Part shown: positions 1-7,501 of the stretch, piece after piece | Numbering within the stretch: the first letter of the stretch is position 1 | Layout of the letters: the number at the start of each line of letters is the position of its first letter | Assembly: GCF_002914585.1 (NCBI RefSeq) | Contig: NZ_PDDM01000014.1 | Location: 89,333 to 153,332 of the forward strand | DNA from: Pseudanabaena sp. BC1403 | GTDB lineage: Bacteria > Cyanobacteriota > Cyanobacteriia > Pseudanabaenales > Pseudanabaenaceae | Direction of reading: 5' to 3' | Length of the DNA: 64,000 bases | The notes under the pieces: generated by a model | What the model saw: the letters and a program-made list of their open reading frames with translations, nothing else | The model's database searches: none | Told to the model about the DNA's origin: nothing | Translations under genes and position numbers: made by a program

Positions 1-306
1 CGCGCCCAAAGTTGCGGCAACAAATACATAGATTGATCCCCATACCACGCCATATATAGCTCCACCGCCCAATGTTAATAACGATGCTGGAATAAATAAA
101 ATTGTTGCTAGATTGAAAATAACAATAAAAGCGATCGCGCCCATTGCCCCAAGCATCTTGACCCAAAGTAAGGTACTTTGAAGCAGATTAATGAATCTAT
201 CGTTGATGCTCAGTTTTTGAGAAACTGCTATCAATATAAGTACGGAAGCTATAAGAAATATAACTTTTAGCCAAAATTTCGGCGTATTAAATCGCGATCG
301 CTTCAT
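1..306 (-). CDS. TVP38/TMEM64-like membrane protein (partial)
   Basis: Reading the minus strand from an ATG at 306 gives 102 open codons that run off the window edge, so only the N-terminal part is present. It opens with a basic start (MKRSRF), a hydrophobic segment, a second long hydrophobic segment, and then a Gly-rich stretch (LTLGGGAIYGVVWGS) typical of the TVP38/TMEM64 (SNARE-associated/DedA-like) integral membrane family. That family is linked to membrane homeostasis; the substrate is not established. The assignment rests on the Gly-rich motif and hydrophobicity only. It is divergent from the phosphatase-like gene at 373, leaving about 66 bp for both promoters. Confidence 0.7.
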   Translation of the reverse strand, partial: MKRSRFNTPKFWLKVIFLIASVLILIAVSQKLSINDRFINLLQSTLLWVKMLGAMGAIAFIVIFNLATILFIPASLLTLGGGAIYGVVWGSIYVFVAATLGA

Positions 307-372
307 AAATACTTCTGGTAGCTTTCCGAGTCAAAATATTGGGCCTCAATACAAATTTTACTTTTTTGTTTT

Positions 373-699
373 ATGAAATTGCTATTTGTTTGCGGTAAAA
401 ACAGATTACGCAGCCCCACAGCAGAAACAATATTTATGAGTTATGAGGGCTTAGAGGTGGATTCAGCAGGAATAGATCGAGAAGCCGAAACACCTTTAAG
501 TAGCGAAGCAATTATCTGGGCTGATTTAATCTTTGTGATGGAAAAATCTCATCGTAGGAAACTTTCTACAAACTTTCAGGCTTGGATTAAACATAAACGA
601 GTGATTTGCCTAGATATTCCCGATAAATACGATTATATGGAACCAGCCTTAGTAGAGTTACTGAAAAAGAAAGTATTGCCATTGCTTGGGACTTTTTAG
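373..699 (+). CDS. Low-molecular-weight protein tyrosine phosphatase-like protein
   Basis: A 108-residue protein with a Cys-X5-Arg-Ser loop near the N-terminus (C7, R13, S14 in VCGKNRLRSPT), the P-loop signature of low-molecular-weight tyrosine phosphatases and arsenate reductases. It is shorter than the roughly 150 residues of classical LMW-PTPs and lacks their C-terminal DPY general-acid motif; a DIPDKYDYM segment lies in a comparable place. This matches the compact 'LMW-PTP family' group common in bacteria, whose substrates are unknown. Activity is an inference from the P-loop. No clear ribosome site precedes the ATG. It is followed by a strong hairpin at 716-756. Confidence 0.75.
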   Translation: MKLLFVCGKNRLRSPTAETIFMSYEGLEVDSAGIDREAETPLSSEAIIWADLIFVMEKSHRRKLSTNFQAWIKHKRVICLDIPDKYDYMEPALVELLKKKVLPLLGTF

Positions 700-715
700 G
701 TAGATTTATCGCTCC

Positions 716-756
716 AAAAGATGAAAGGCGGCGCGAAGCGCCGCCTTTCATCTTTT
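716..756 (+). terminator. Perfect 19-bp hairpin, GAA tip
   Basis: Two 19-nt arms (716-734 and 738-756) are exact reverse complements around a GAA loop. The arms end in a T run, so it can act as a rho-independent terminator for the upstream phosphatase-like gene. It belongs to the group of long hairpins in this window that share a GC-GAA-GC tip. Confidence 0.8.
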
Positions 757-800
757 GGGCTTTGGTTTTAATCCCTCAAAGTTTAGTCGCGCTGCTAGTT

Positions 801-903
801 ATACCAATTCACAAAAGTGTGGCAACACTTTCGTGAATTAAAAACCAAACCCAGTAAGGGTTTTAAAAACACAAAATGGCTACGCCTTTTTGTGTTTTGG
901 TAT
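801..903. repeat. 103-bp cloverleaf-like repeat, copy 1
   Basis: The element begins ATACCAA and ends TTGGTAT (7-bp terminal inverted repeats). Inside are three hairpins: about 15-bp arms at the left, a short AAACCC/GGGTTT stem in the middle, and about 13-bp arms at the right. The same 103-bp element recurs at 41099-41201 and 50165-50267 in the opposite orientation. It lies in the gap between the phosphatase-like gene and the methyltransferase gene. Confidence 0.85.
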
Positions 904-1015
904 TAGTGTGGATTCGCGTACATTTATGCTGTAATGACAGGTGAAGCTTGCGCTCTGCGTAACAAGCATCTGTTATTAAACTTTTTAGGCGCAAAGCGCT
1001 ATATTGCAATCAAAC

Positions 1016-1771
1016 ATGGTGATTTCATCTCCTACGCCGACTTTCTTGGAAGGATATTGGCAAGACGGCTTTAGATTAGAGCAACACTTGCAAGAGTTCT
1101 TAAAACTAGATGCAGAAACGATTACCGAGAAACTGCAAAATTGTCGTTACGATTTAGAAAATTTAGGAAATACCGACTTTGACTGGGAAGAGGCAACAGC
1201 TTTTTACAAGGATAAAGTTGGTGAGATGTATTTGTTTAAACTTGGTACTTGGCATCTTGAGAGTAAGGACTACATTGGCGGTACGATCAAGCTAATTGCG
1301 GATCAAGCTAAGGGGCGGGTGCTTGATTTTGGTGGTGGCATTGGTACTCATGCGATCGCTGCTGCCATGTGTCCAAATGTCGATTCGGTGATCTATTGCG
1401 ATATTAATCCGATTAATCGCGGCTTTGTAGAGCATCGAGTAGCGCAGTTAGGACTAAGCAATAAAATATCTTTTCGTTCCGAAATTCCATTAGAAGAAGC
1501 TTTGGAAGGATATTTTGATACGGTCTTATGTTTTGACGTATTGGAGCATTTACCCGATCCTAGTGGTCAGTTGATGCAGTTTCACAAGATGCTTTCACCT
1601 CAAGGAAAAATTATTGTTAATTGGTATTTCTTTAAGGGATTTGAAAATGAGCATCCAATCCATTTAGATGATCCTGAAACAGTAGATACTTTTTTCCGCA
1701 CCTTACAAGCTAATTTTCTTGAGGTGTTTCAGCCTCATTTAATTACTGCCAGATGCTATCGCAAGTTGTAA
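1016..1771 (+). CDS. Class I SAM-dependent methyltransferase
   Basis: A 251-residue protein with the glycine-rich SAM-binding motif VLDFGGGIGTHAI at about residues 100-112, an acidic strand end (IYCDIN) about 20 residues later, and a motif-IV-like stretch (DTVLCFDVLEHL). This is a typical class I Rossmann methyltransferase fold. About 95 residues precede the SAM domain and may bind the substrate, which cannot be told from sequence. A TTG four codons upstream (1004) is possible, but the ATG at 1016 is preferred. It is followed by a hairpin terminator at 1788-1840. Confidence 0.8.
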   Translation: MVISSPTPTFLEGYWQDGFRLEQHLQEFLKLDAETITEKLQNCRYDLENLGNTDFDWEEATAFYKDKVGEMYLFKLGTWHLESKDYIGGTIKLIADQAKGRVLDFGGGIGTHAIAAAMCPNVDSVIYCDINPINRGFVEHRVAQLGLSNKISFRSEIPLEEALEGYFDTVLCFDVLEHLPDPSGQLMQFHKMLSPQGKIIVNWYFFKGFENEHPIHLDDPETVDTFFRTLQANFLEVFQPHLITARCYRKL

Positions 1772-1787
1772 TTTTGTAGCTAAACCC

Positions 1788-1840
1788 AAAAGCCAGAAAT
1801 TAAAAGGATCTCTAAGCTTTCCCATTAATTTCTGGCTTTT
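1788..1840 (+). terminator. Rho-independent terminator
   Basis: A 16-nt arm at 1788-1803 (AAAAGCCAGAAATTAA) is the exact reverse complement of 1825-1840 and is followed by a T-rich stretch. It terminates the methyltransferase gene. Confidence 0.75.
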
Positions 1841-1849
1841 ATTTTAGTC

Positions 1850-1881
1850 TTGACAATATACTCTCAAAATGAGAGTACATT
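1850..1881 (+). promoter_or_regulatory. Candidate higBA promoter and operator
   Basis: A TTGACA -35-like hexamer at 1850-1855 is followed by a perfect palindrome, TACTCTC-N5-GAGAGTA (1859-1877), and then TACATT. A palindrome lying within promoter elements and upstream of a toxin-antitoxin operon is the usual place for autorepression by the antitoxin HTH. The -35/-10 spacing (about 20 bp) is longer than ideal, so the -10 assignment is weak. Confidence 0.45.
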
Positions 1882-1892
1882 GTAGGTAAGTC

Positions 1893-1994
1893 AAGACACT
1901 AACTAAGACATTAACTAAGACATTAACTAAGACATTAACTAAGACATTAACTAAGACATTAACTAAGACATTAACTAAGACACTAACTAAGACA
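1893..1994. repeat. 12-bp tandem repeat array (8.5 units)
   Basis: Eight and a half head-to-tail copies of AAGACAYTAACT lie between the candidate promoter palindrome and the HigB-like toxin gene. The outer units carry C and the inner six carry T at the variable position, so the inner units are identical. The array would sit in the 5' leader of the toxin-antitoxin mRNA. Confidence 0.9.
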
Positions 1995-2043
1995 GCAAAA
2001 TTATGACTACCAAAAATAAATTTCAAGCTCAAAGGTATAGGAT

Positions 2044-2343
2044 ATGCGGATTTATTCTAAGAAAACACTTGATGAATTTGGGAAAATTCATGCCGACGTA
2101 GCTACTGCTTTAAATAGTTGGCATCAAGTCGCAAAATCTGCATCATGGCAAAATATTCAAGATGTCAAGAAATCTTATTCATCTGCTGATGTGGCGGGAC
2201 GATTTACTGTTTTCAATATCAAAGGTAATAAATATCGCCTGATCGTCAACATTGACTATGAGAGACAAATTATCAATATCAAATATGTTCTAACTCACGC
2301 TGAGTATGACTCAGGTAGGTGGAAAAATGACCCTTACTATTAA
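2044..2343 (+). CDS. higB: HigB-family mRNA interferase toxin
   Basis: This 99-residue protein has the core of the HigB/RelE-like toxin fold: a helical N-terminal half, a strand block FNIKGNKYRLIVNIDY at about residues 58-73, and the C-terminal signature HAEYDSGRWK. Family members cleave mRNA on the ribosome. The gene overlaps the antitoxin start by 17 bp, in the toxin-first order typical of higBA. A 12-bp repeat array and a palindrome lie directly upstream and may be the operator region. Family call strong; toxicity itself is inferred. Confidence 0.85.
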   Translation: MRIYSKKTLDEFGKIHADVATALNSWHQVAKSASWQNIQDVKKSYSSADVAGRFTVFNIKGNKYRLIVNIDYERQIINIKYVLTHAEYDSGRWKNDPYY

Positions 2344-2725
2344 TCGAAAAGTTTATGGTGATTTGCTAGCCGAGATTCAGCCTCATGTGATTACCAATGA
2401 TGCTGAAAATGAAATTGCATTGCAAAACATGGAAAGATTGCTAGCACTTCCTCATCCAACTGCTGAAGAAGAGAGGATTTTGCAATTGCTGCTGACATTG
2501 ATTGAAAAATATGAAGATCAGCATTATCCAATGAATGATGCTTCACCTCTTGATGTTCTCTTACATTTAATGGAAGCCAATGATTTAAAACAAGCCGATC
2601 TAGTGAATGTGATTGGCTCAAGTGGCGTTGTCTCAGAAGTGGTAAACGGCAAGCGTCAAATCAGCAAAAATCAAGCTCAAGCGCTTGGCAAATTCTTTCA
2701 CGTTGATCCTAAATTGTTCTTATAA
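2327..2725 (+). CDS. higA: HigA-family antitoxin, HTH domain
   Basis: A 132-residue protein whose C-terminal half is a Cro/C1-type helix-turn-helix (LKQADLVNVIGSSGVVSEVV at about residues 85-104, then NGKRQISK). The N-terminal half is helical and probably binds the toxin. The ATG at 2327 was chosen because AGGTGG lies just ahead of it; a longer form from 2306 would lack a ribosome site. It overlaps the end of the toxin gene, implying translational coupling. It would bind both the toxin and its own operator, as HigA proteins do. Confidence 0.85.
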   Translation: MTLTINRKVYGDLLAEIQPHVITNDAENEIALQNMERLLALPHPTAEEERILQLLLTLIEKYEDQHYPMNDASPLDVLLHLMEANDLKQADLVNVIGSSGVVSEVVNGKRQISKNQAQALGKFFHVDPKLFL

Positions 2726-2755
2726 GAAAAGGATTGCTTTGCAATCCTTTTCTTA
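2723..2755. terminator. Hairpin overlapping two stop codons
   Basis: Arms 2723-2737 and 2741-2755 are exact 15-nt reverse complements around TTT, with a GC-TTT-GC tip. The left arm contains the stop of the HigA-like gene, and the right arm contains the stop of the convergent minus-strand gene. It can serve as a bidirectional terminator. Confidence 0.8.
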
Positions 2756-3007
2756 TTTATCTAGGCGGACGACGTACCATTGCCATGTACCGCGATCGCC
2801 ACAATCTAGATCGCAAGCAGTTTTAATTAGACGCTGGACTTGTTCACTAATTGCAAGGTTTTGTAAATCGTAGGGTAGCGCATCTTGGATATCGATCAGC
2901 AGATCATGCAAAATTTGTTCTAATTCTGGCTGAGTGACAAACTGTTCTTGCATATCTGGAGGCAGCACCACATAAGTGTCTTCGTAGTACATCATGCTGC
3001 TTGGCAT
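2753..3007 (-). CDS. Small conserved-looking protein of unknown function
   Basis: An 84-residue acidic protein with no motif I recognise. It has the look of a soluble helical protein (EQILHDLLIDIQDALPYDLQ) ending in a WQWYVVRL strand. Codon use, HIP1 content and position, convergent with the antitoxin and divergent from scpB, support a real gene. Several in-frame ATGs lie near the start (codons 1, 5 and 6), so the exact start is uncertain. I have no function to propose. Confidence 0.6.
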   Translation of the reverse strand: MPSSMMYYEDTYVVLPPDMQEQFVTQPELEQILHDLLIDIQDALPYDLQNLAISEQVQRLIKTACDLDCGDRGTWQWYVVRLDK

Positions 3008-3093
3008 ATGGTTTCTCAGCTAATATAATTTTTTGTTTAATTTAAGGATAAAAGCATTGTATTGCAATGCCTTCACTCGGTTAAAATCTTAGC

Positions 3094-3771
3094 ATGACGA
3101 ATGAATTGCCTTTAGAACAAACTGTAGAGCCAATTGAGCCAGTGCTTGAAGAGTCTATCGAGCCTAAAGAGCCAGTTGATCATGTTGAGCCAGTGCTTGA
3201 GGAATCAGTTGAGCTTGAAGAGCCAGATGAGTATATTGAGCTATTAGAACCATTGTCTTTATCAATGGATGGTTATGAGCAGCCAGAATTACCGATCGCC
3301 AATTCTCTCAAGCAAAAAGTAGAAGCAGTGTTGTATCTAAAGGGGCAACCGATGAATTTGGCTGCGATCGCTGAGGCTCTGGGTTGCGAGATCGAGGATG
3401 CAGAAATGGGACTGATTGACTTAATTACTGAATATGCCCATCGAGACAGTGCTTTAGAAATCATGGAGACTGATGTGGGCTTTTCGCTCAGACTGCGATC
3501 GGAGTTTGAGGATTTAGTACATAAACTTATCCCTGTCGATTTGGGGCGTGGTGTTTTACGGACTTTGGCTGCGATCGCCCTCAAAAAAAATATTGTGCAA
3601 TCAGAGTTGATTGAACTACGCGGTGCTGGGGCTTATCAGCATGTGCAGGAATTGGTCGAGCAAGGATTTGTAAAAAAGAAGCGCCAAGCAGAAGGGCGAT
3701 CGTCAGTTTTACAAGTAACTACCAAATTTCATCAATACTTTGAAATCGATGATTTGACTAAGTTGATTTAG
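3094..3771 (+). CDS. scpB: Segregation and condensation protein ScpB
   Basis: Residues about 70-225 match ScpB, the winged-helix kleisin-associated subunit of the SMC-ScpA-ScpB condensin: VEAVLYLKGQPMNLAAIAEA starts the first winged helix, and RGVLRTLAAIALKKNIVQSE followed by HVQELVEQGFV forms the second. An unusual N-terminal extension of about 70 residues is highly acidic and contains a degenerate repeat (VEPVLEES twice). The extension is probably disordered. The gene ends just before a long hairpin. Its partner scpA is not in the window. Confidence 0.9.
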   Translation: MTNELPLEQTVEPIEPVLEESIEPKEPVDHVEPVLEESVELEEPDEYIELLEPLSLSMDGYEQPELPIANSLKQKVEAVLYLKGQPMNLAAIAEALGCEIEDAEMGLIDLITEYAHRDSALEIMETDVGFSLRLRSEFEDLVHKLIPVDLGRGVLRTLAAIALKKNIVQSELIELRGAGAYQHVQELVEQGFVKKKRQAEGRSSVLQVTTKFHQYFEIDDLTKLI

Positions 3772-3790
3772 GCTCATGTGATATTCATAT

Positions 3791-3835
3791 CCTCATTAAT
3801 AAAGGCGGAGCGAAGCTCCGCCTTTATTAATGAGG
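3791..3835 (+). terminator. 21-bp hairpin, GAA tip
   Basis: Exact 21-nt arms (3791-3811, 3815-3835) around GAA, followed by TTTT. It is a likely terminator of scpB and a member of the shared-tip hairpin group. Confidence 0.8.
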
Positions 3836-3948
3836 GTTTTATGTCCTAAGCAAAGCTTACATTGCTATAAAAAAGGTGATGTTTATAAGCAAAATATTTT
3901 CGACTGTTTTGCAAATACCAGAAGCATTGTAACAACGCCTAGCGATCG

Positions 3949-4152
3949 CTAAGCAATTCTTCTTGCTTCAACGGTCTTTGGTAAACTTAGCGGTTCCTCT
4001 AGGTTTCCAAAGGCAAGCTCCCACCCGTTTGCTAGCGTCATCACCTTGCCATCAGTGGTTTCTTCTTCTTTGACAACTTCCTCTTCTAAATCTTTTTTAG
4101 CAACATAGACCACTAGATGACCGATGTTATTCCGACGTAGCATGACTTTCAT
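3949..4152 (-). CDS. nifT: NifT/FixU-like nitrogen fixation protein
   Basis: This 67-residue protein begins MKVMLRRN and contains the family signature TLANGWELAF followed by a C-terminal TVEARRIA, as in NifT/FixU. It is a small beta-rich protein encoded in most nif clusters; its role is unclear, possibly cofactor processing or nitrogenase maturation. The ATG at 4152 was chosen because AAGGAAAA precedes it and homologues start with MKVM. It is the last gene of the nifB-nifT transcription unit, 53 bp after nifZ. Confidence 0.9.
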   Translation of the reverse strand: MKVMLRRNNIGHLVVYVAKKDLEEEVVKEEETTDGKVMTLANGWELAFGNLEEPLSLPKTVEARRIA

Positions 4153-4205
4153 GGAATTTTCCTTGATGATTTTAGATGTAAATGGGCACAAAGCACCCAC
4201 TCGCA

Positions 4206-4463
4206 TTATTCGACGATTTCTAATTCTTTTTGACGACAGCCGATGATATGTCCTGTATAGAGAAAGTGGACAGAATAGATATAGGAACTTTGGAGGAAAG
4301 TCCCAATATTCACCACATAGCCAACTTCTCCTTTCTTAGCAAGAGTTTCACCAATCTCCTTTCCAGGAAAAGTACCATCATTGCGAATTAATTTCTTGAT
4401 TCTGACCTTTTCGCCAATCTCAAAGGTTGGAGGACTATCAAGTTCCACATCGTTATACAGCAT
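4206..4463 (-). CDS. nifZ: NifZ, nitrogenase MoFe protein maturation
   Basis: An 85-residue protein with the NifZ core: FEIGEKVRIKKLIRNDGTFP, then GEVGYVVNIGTFLQ and a C-terminal GHIIGCRQKELE. NifZ acts in formation of the second P-cluster of the MoFe protein. The start ATG at 4463 lies inside the end of nifV (11-bp overlap), pointing to translational coupling. A longer reading from 4550 has no support. It is followed by nifT. Confidence 0.9.
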   Translation of the reverse strand: MLYNDVELDSPPTFEIGEKVRIKKLIRNDGTFPGKEIGETLAKKGEVGYVVNIGTFLQSSYIYSVHFLYTGHIIGCRQKELEIVE

Positions 4464-5583
4464 GGGCAAATCTCTCTGATTGAACGAGGTTAAGCAATTC
4501 CTTAGAAGTGAGACTGCGCTTGACTTGGATCGATCGCTGACGCACTGCATCTAAGACTGATTGCGCTTTCTCTTTGGAAATATCAACACCCTGCTGCTGG
4601 AGTAAACTTGCTACGAGATGACGACCTGAATGTTTACCAGCAACAAGATGACGCTTAGCGCCCACTTCATCGGGATTAAACGGCTCATAGCTGCTAGGAT
4701 TTTTGAGAACTCCTGCGGCGTGAATACCCGATTCATGGCTAAAGGCGTTGCTACCGACGATCGCTTTCCAAGGTGGTACAGGATTTTGCGAAGCGGTCGC
4801 AACTAATTGCGAGAGTTCCCAGAAACAACGGGTTTCAATACCTAAATCAATACCATGAATTTGTTTGAGCGCCATCACCACTTCTTCTAGAGCCGCATTG
4901 CCTGCCCTCTCGCCTAAACCGTTCACAGTGGTATTTAGCGATCGCGCTCCTGCTTGCATACCAGCGAGAGCATTAGCAGTAGCCATGCCTAGATCGTTAT
5001 GGGTGTGCATCTCGACGGGAATTGAGAGGGCATTGACCAGTAATTTAATCTTGCGATAGGTATTAAATGGATCGAGAATGCCAACGGTATCGCAAAAACG
5101 GAAACGAGAAGCACCCCATTGTTCTGCTGAAGCTGCTACTTCTAATAGAAAACGATCGTCAGCTCTAGAGGCATCAGCACCACCGACGGACACATATAAA
5201 CCATTATCAAGGGCATAGGTAATACTTTCTTGCAGACGTGTTAGTACAGTTTCCCGCTTGCCGTCAGCCATTAGCCCAATCTGTACATCAGAGACAGGTA
5301 CAGAAATATGGACGCGCTTTAGCCCACAGGCGATAGAGGCTTTGACATCAGAAATTGCCGCACGATTCCAGCCGAGTAATTTTGCTTTGAGTCCTAAGTT
5401 ATTAATGGCGGCGATCGCTTCGGTTTCAGCCCCACCCATTGCAGGGATTCCAATTTCTAATTCTTGTACGCCAATGCGATCGAGGAATTTGGCGATTTCG
5501 ATTTTCTCTTCAATGCTAAACGCTACACCAGCAGCCTGTTCGCCATCTCTCAGGGTTGTATCGTTAATTTGAATGTCAAGCAT
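4453..5583 (-). CDS. nifV: Homocitrate synthase NifV
   Basis: A 376-residue enzyme of the HMGL/isopropylmalate synthase family. It condenses acetyl-CoA with 2-oxoglutarate to homocitrate, the organic ligand of FeMo-co. Visible signatures are NDTTLRDGEQAAGV at residues 7-20 and the metal-binding HTHNDLGMATANALAG near residue 197. An AGGAGG ribosome site lies ahead of the ATG. The protein stops near 376 residues without the C-terminal LeuA regulatory domain, as expected for NifV. It is separated from nifK by 175 bp carrying a GATCCCC repeat element, and its 3' end overlaps nifZ. Confidence 0.95.
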   Translation of the reverse strand: MLDIQINDTTLRDGEQAAGVAFSIEEKIEIAKFLDRIGVQELEIGIPAMGGAETEAIAAINNLGLKAKLLGWNRAAISDVKASIACGLKRVHISVPVSDVQIGLMADGKRETVLTRLQESITYALDNGLYVSVGGADASRADDRFLLEVAASAEQWGASRFRFCDTVGILDPFNTYRKIKLLVNALSIPVEMHTHNDLGMATANALAGMQAGARSLNTTVNGLGERAGNAALEEVVMALKQIHGIDLGIETRCFWELSQLVATASQNPVPPWKAIVGSNAFSHESGIHAAGVLKNPSSYEPFNPDEVGAKRHLVAGKHSGRHLVASLLQQQGVDISKEKAQSVLDAVRQRSIQVKRSLTSKELLNLVQSERFAHAV

Positions 5584-5668
5584 GATCGTCCTCCTCTTTC
5601 TGTACTTTCTGCTGTGATTGCGTTCGTCAGATAAGCAATATGAATGAATCTGTCTACGGTTTGAGGTG

Positions 5669-5753
5669 AGATCCCCCCCAGCCCCCCTTATGAAAGGGGG
5701 GAGAATTTAATTAATTCTTTTCCCCCCTTGTAAAGGGGGGTTAGGGGGGATCT
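5669..5753. repeat. GATCCCC hairpin repeat, copy 1 (nifK-nifV gap)
   Basis: C-run/G-run blocks form a palindromic element of the form AGATCCCCCC...CCCCCCTTA...AAGGGGGG, an AT-rich centre (TTAATTAATT), then CCCCCC...GGGGGG...GGGGGGATCT. It can fold as two nested hairpins or one long one. Similar G/C-run elements are known by eye from many cyanobacterial genomes. Confidence 0.85.
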
Positions 5754-5758
5754 TAAAT

Positions 5759-7297
5759 CTAGCGAATCAAGTCGTAGGAAATGTCGGTCTTTGATGGAAT
5801 GATCGTGTTGCGATCGAGTTCATCGAGGAGAGTATTCACAATCCAGTTGAGTAGATTGATTGCGCCTTGATAACCGTAGGTCGAATAGCGATGTAGATGA
5901 TGGCGATCGAAGATAGGATAGCCAATGCGTACCAAAGGAGTCTTGGTATCGCGCCATAGGTACTTACCGTAGGAATTGCCAATCAAGAGATAAACTGGCT
6001 CGGTGAAGAGGAGCGATCGCAAGTGCCAGAGATCCTTACCACCCCAGATCGTGGCATTCTGACCGAAGGGGCTAGAATCTAGCAGTGCCCTTAATTCGCC
6101 TTCAAAGTTAGCGTTAGAGTTGCTGACGACAATATGAATTGGTTCTGCACCAACTTCCAAGAGGAACTGAACTAAACCAATTACCAAGTCAGGATCGCCA
6201 TAGAGGGCAATGCGCTTGCCATGCAACCATGCTTGAGAATCTGTCAGAGCATCAACGGCGCGACCTCTTTCATCTTCCAATTCCTTAGGAATGGGCTTGC
6301 CTGTTAGAGCCGAAAGCTTCATCAAGAATTCATCAGTACCGCGAATACCGACGGGACGGCTGACGTAGGTCTTTTGATTCCACTCAGTTTCGATGTATTC
6401 TCTAGTCTTGGTGGTCGCGTAAGATTGGAATGCGATTGTCGCTTCAGCATTGATTGAATCAGCAGCATCCTCTAGCTTGGTTCCACCTGGATACATTTGG
6501 TATTCACCCGTGTTAGGTGAATCCAAGTATTCAGAGTTATCCGCAAGCAAGGTGTAGTTAACATCCATTAAATCAGCATAGCGCTTGATTTCACGAAGGT
6601 TGCCAATGTAGGTTTCAAATCCTGGGATGAAGTTAATCTTGCCGTTGGTGGTTTCTTGCTTCTTACCTGCGGTCAGGTTCGAGAGAATACCCTTGATCAT
6701 GTTGTCATAGCCTGTGATGTGAGAACCAACAAAGCTAGGCGTATGGGCATAGGGAACGGGAAAAGTTAGAGGAACTGAATTGGCTGCCTTCGCATTGGTG
6801 ATGAATGCTTGTAAGTCATCACCGATTACTTCTGCCATACAGGTTGTGCAGACTGCAATCATCTTGGGCTTGTAGAGATTGTAGGAAGTTGCCAAGCCTT
6901 CAATCATATTCAATTGTCCGCCAAAAACCGCCGCATCTTCTGTCATCGAAGAGGATACTGCTGAGAATGGCTCTTTGAAGTGGCGCGTAAAGTGACTGCG
7001 GAAATAGGAAACACAGCCTTGAGAACCATGAACGAAGGGTAATGTAGCTTCAAAACCAACTGCTGCAAGGATGGCTCCAAGGGGCTGACAAGCTTTAGCA
7101 GGATTGACAGTGAGGGCTTCACGGGCGAAATTCTTTTCGCGGTATTCCCAACCCTTTGTCCAGTCAGCAATCTTAGCAACTTCTTCGGGGCTATGCCCAC
7201 CTTCAAATTCTTTCTTTGCTTGAAATAGCTCTTGGTATTCGTCTTGGTGGAATAACCGAGCGTGATCTTGAATGTCGTTAACGTTATTCTGGGACAT
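5759..7297 (-). CDS. nifK: Nitrogenase MoFe protein beta subunit
   Basis: A 512-residue NifK. P-cluster cysteine contexts are present: KACQPLGA, HGSQGCVSYFRSHF and CTTCMAEVIGDD. With NifD it forms the alpha2-beta2 dinitrogenase that reduces N2 using electrons from NifH. The C-terminal region has the expected GNSYGKYLWRDT and RIGYPIFDRHHLHR segments. Order nifH-nifD-nifK is intact with no excision element inside. It is flanked on both sides by GATCCCC repeat elements. Length is typical of the family. Confidence 0.97.
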   Translation of the reverse strand: MSQNNVNDIQDHARLFHQDEYQELFQAKKEFEGGHSPEEVAKIADWTKGWEYREKNFAREALTVNPAKACQPLGAILAAVGFEATLPFVHGSQGCVSYFRSHFTRHFKEPFSAVSSSMTEDAAVFGGQLNMIEGLATSYNLYKPKMIAVCTTCMAEVIGDDLQAFITNAKAANSVPLTFPVPYAHTPSFVGSHITGYDNMIKGILSNLTAGKKQETTNGKINFIPGFETYIGNLREIKRYADLMDVNYTLLADNSEYLDSPNTGEYQMYPGGTKLEDAADSINAEATIAFQSYATTKTREYIETEWNQKTYVSRPVGIRGTDEFLMKLSALTGKPIPKELEDERGRAVDALTDSQAWLHGKRIALYGDPDLVIGLVQFLLEVGAEPIHIVVSNSNANFEGELRALLDSSPFGQNATIWGGKDLWHLRSLLFTEPVYLLIGNSYGKYLWRDTKTPLVRIGYPIFDRHHLHRYSTYGYQGAINLLNWIVNTLLDELDRNTIIPSKTDISYDLIR

Positions 7298-7410
7298 GAT
7301 TTTAATTCCAATCTAGGTGAAAATCAATGTGAGTGAAAGATTCTTGAATGAGAATGGGTTTGAAAAGTTTGTAACCCTCACTCATGAATTTCTGTTAAAT
7401 GCAGAGGTTT

Positions 7411-7501
7411 GATCCCCATGCCCTATCGGGCATCCCCCTTGTAAAGGGGGGCTTAATTGAATTAATTCTCCCCCCTTTACAAGGGGGGCTGGGGGGGATC
7501 T
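7411..7501. repeat. GATCCCC hairpin repeat, copy 2 (nifD-nifK gap), with nested palindrome
   Basis: The same C-run/G-run element as at 5669, but its left arm is interrupted by ATGCCC-TATC-GGGCAT, a small perfect hairpin. The right end (GGGGGGGATCT) runs into the nifD stop codon at 7500-7502. Confidence 0.8.

Noticed and set aside
801..903. The cloverleaf repeat as a tRNA gene
   Set aside because: Stem lengths, 103-bp size and lack of T-loop or CCA features do not fit a tRNA; it resembles one only in having a four-way junction.
1893..1994. The tandem array as a CRISPR
   Set aside because: Units are 12 bp, head to tail with no spacers.
1844..2032. A minus-strand 62-codon frame with a VLVN repeat
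   Set aside because: It is only the translation of the 12-bp tandem array, with no ribosome site or other support.
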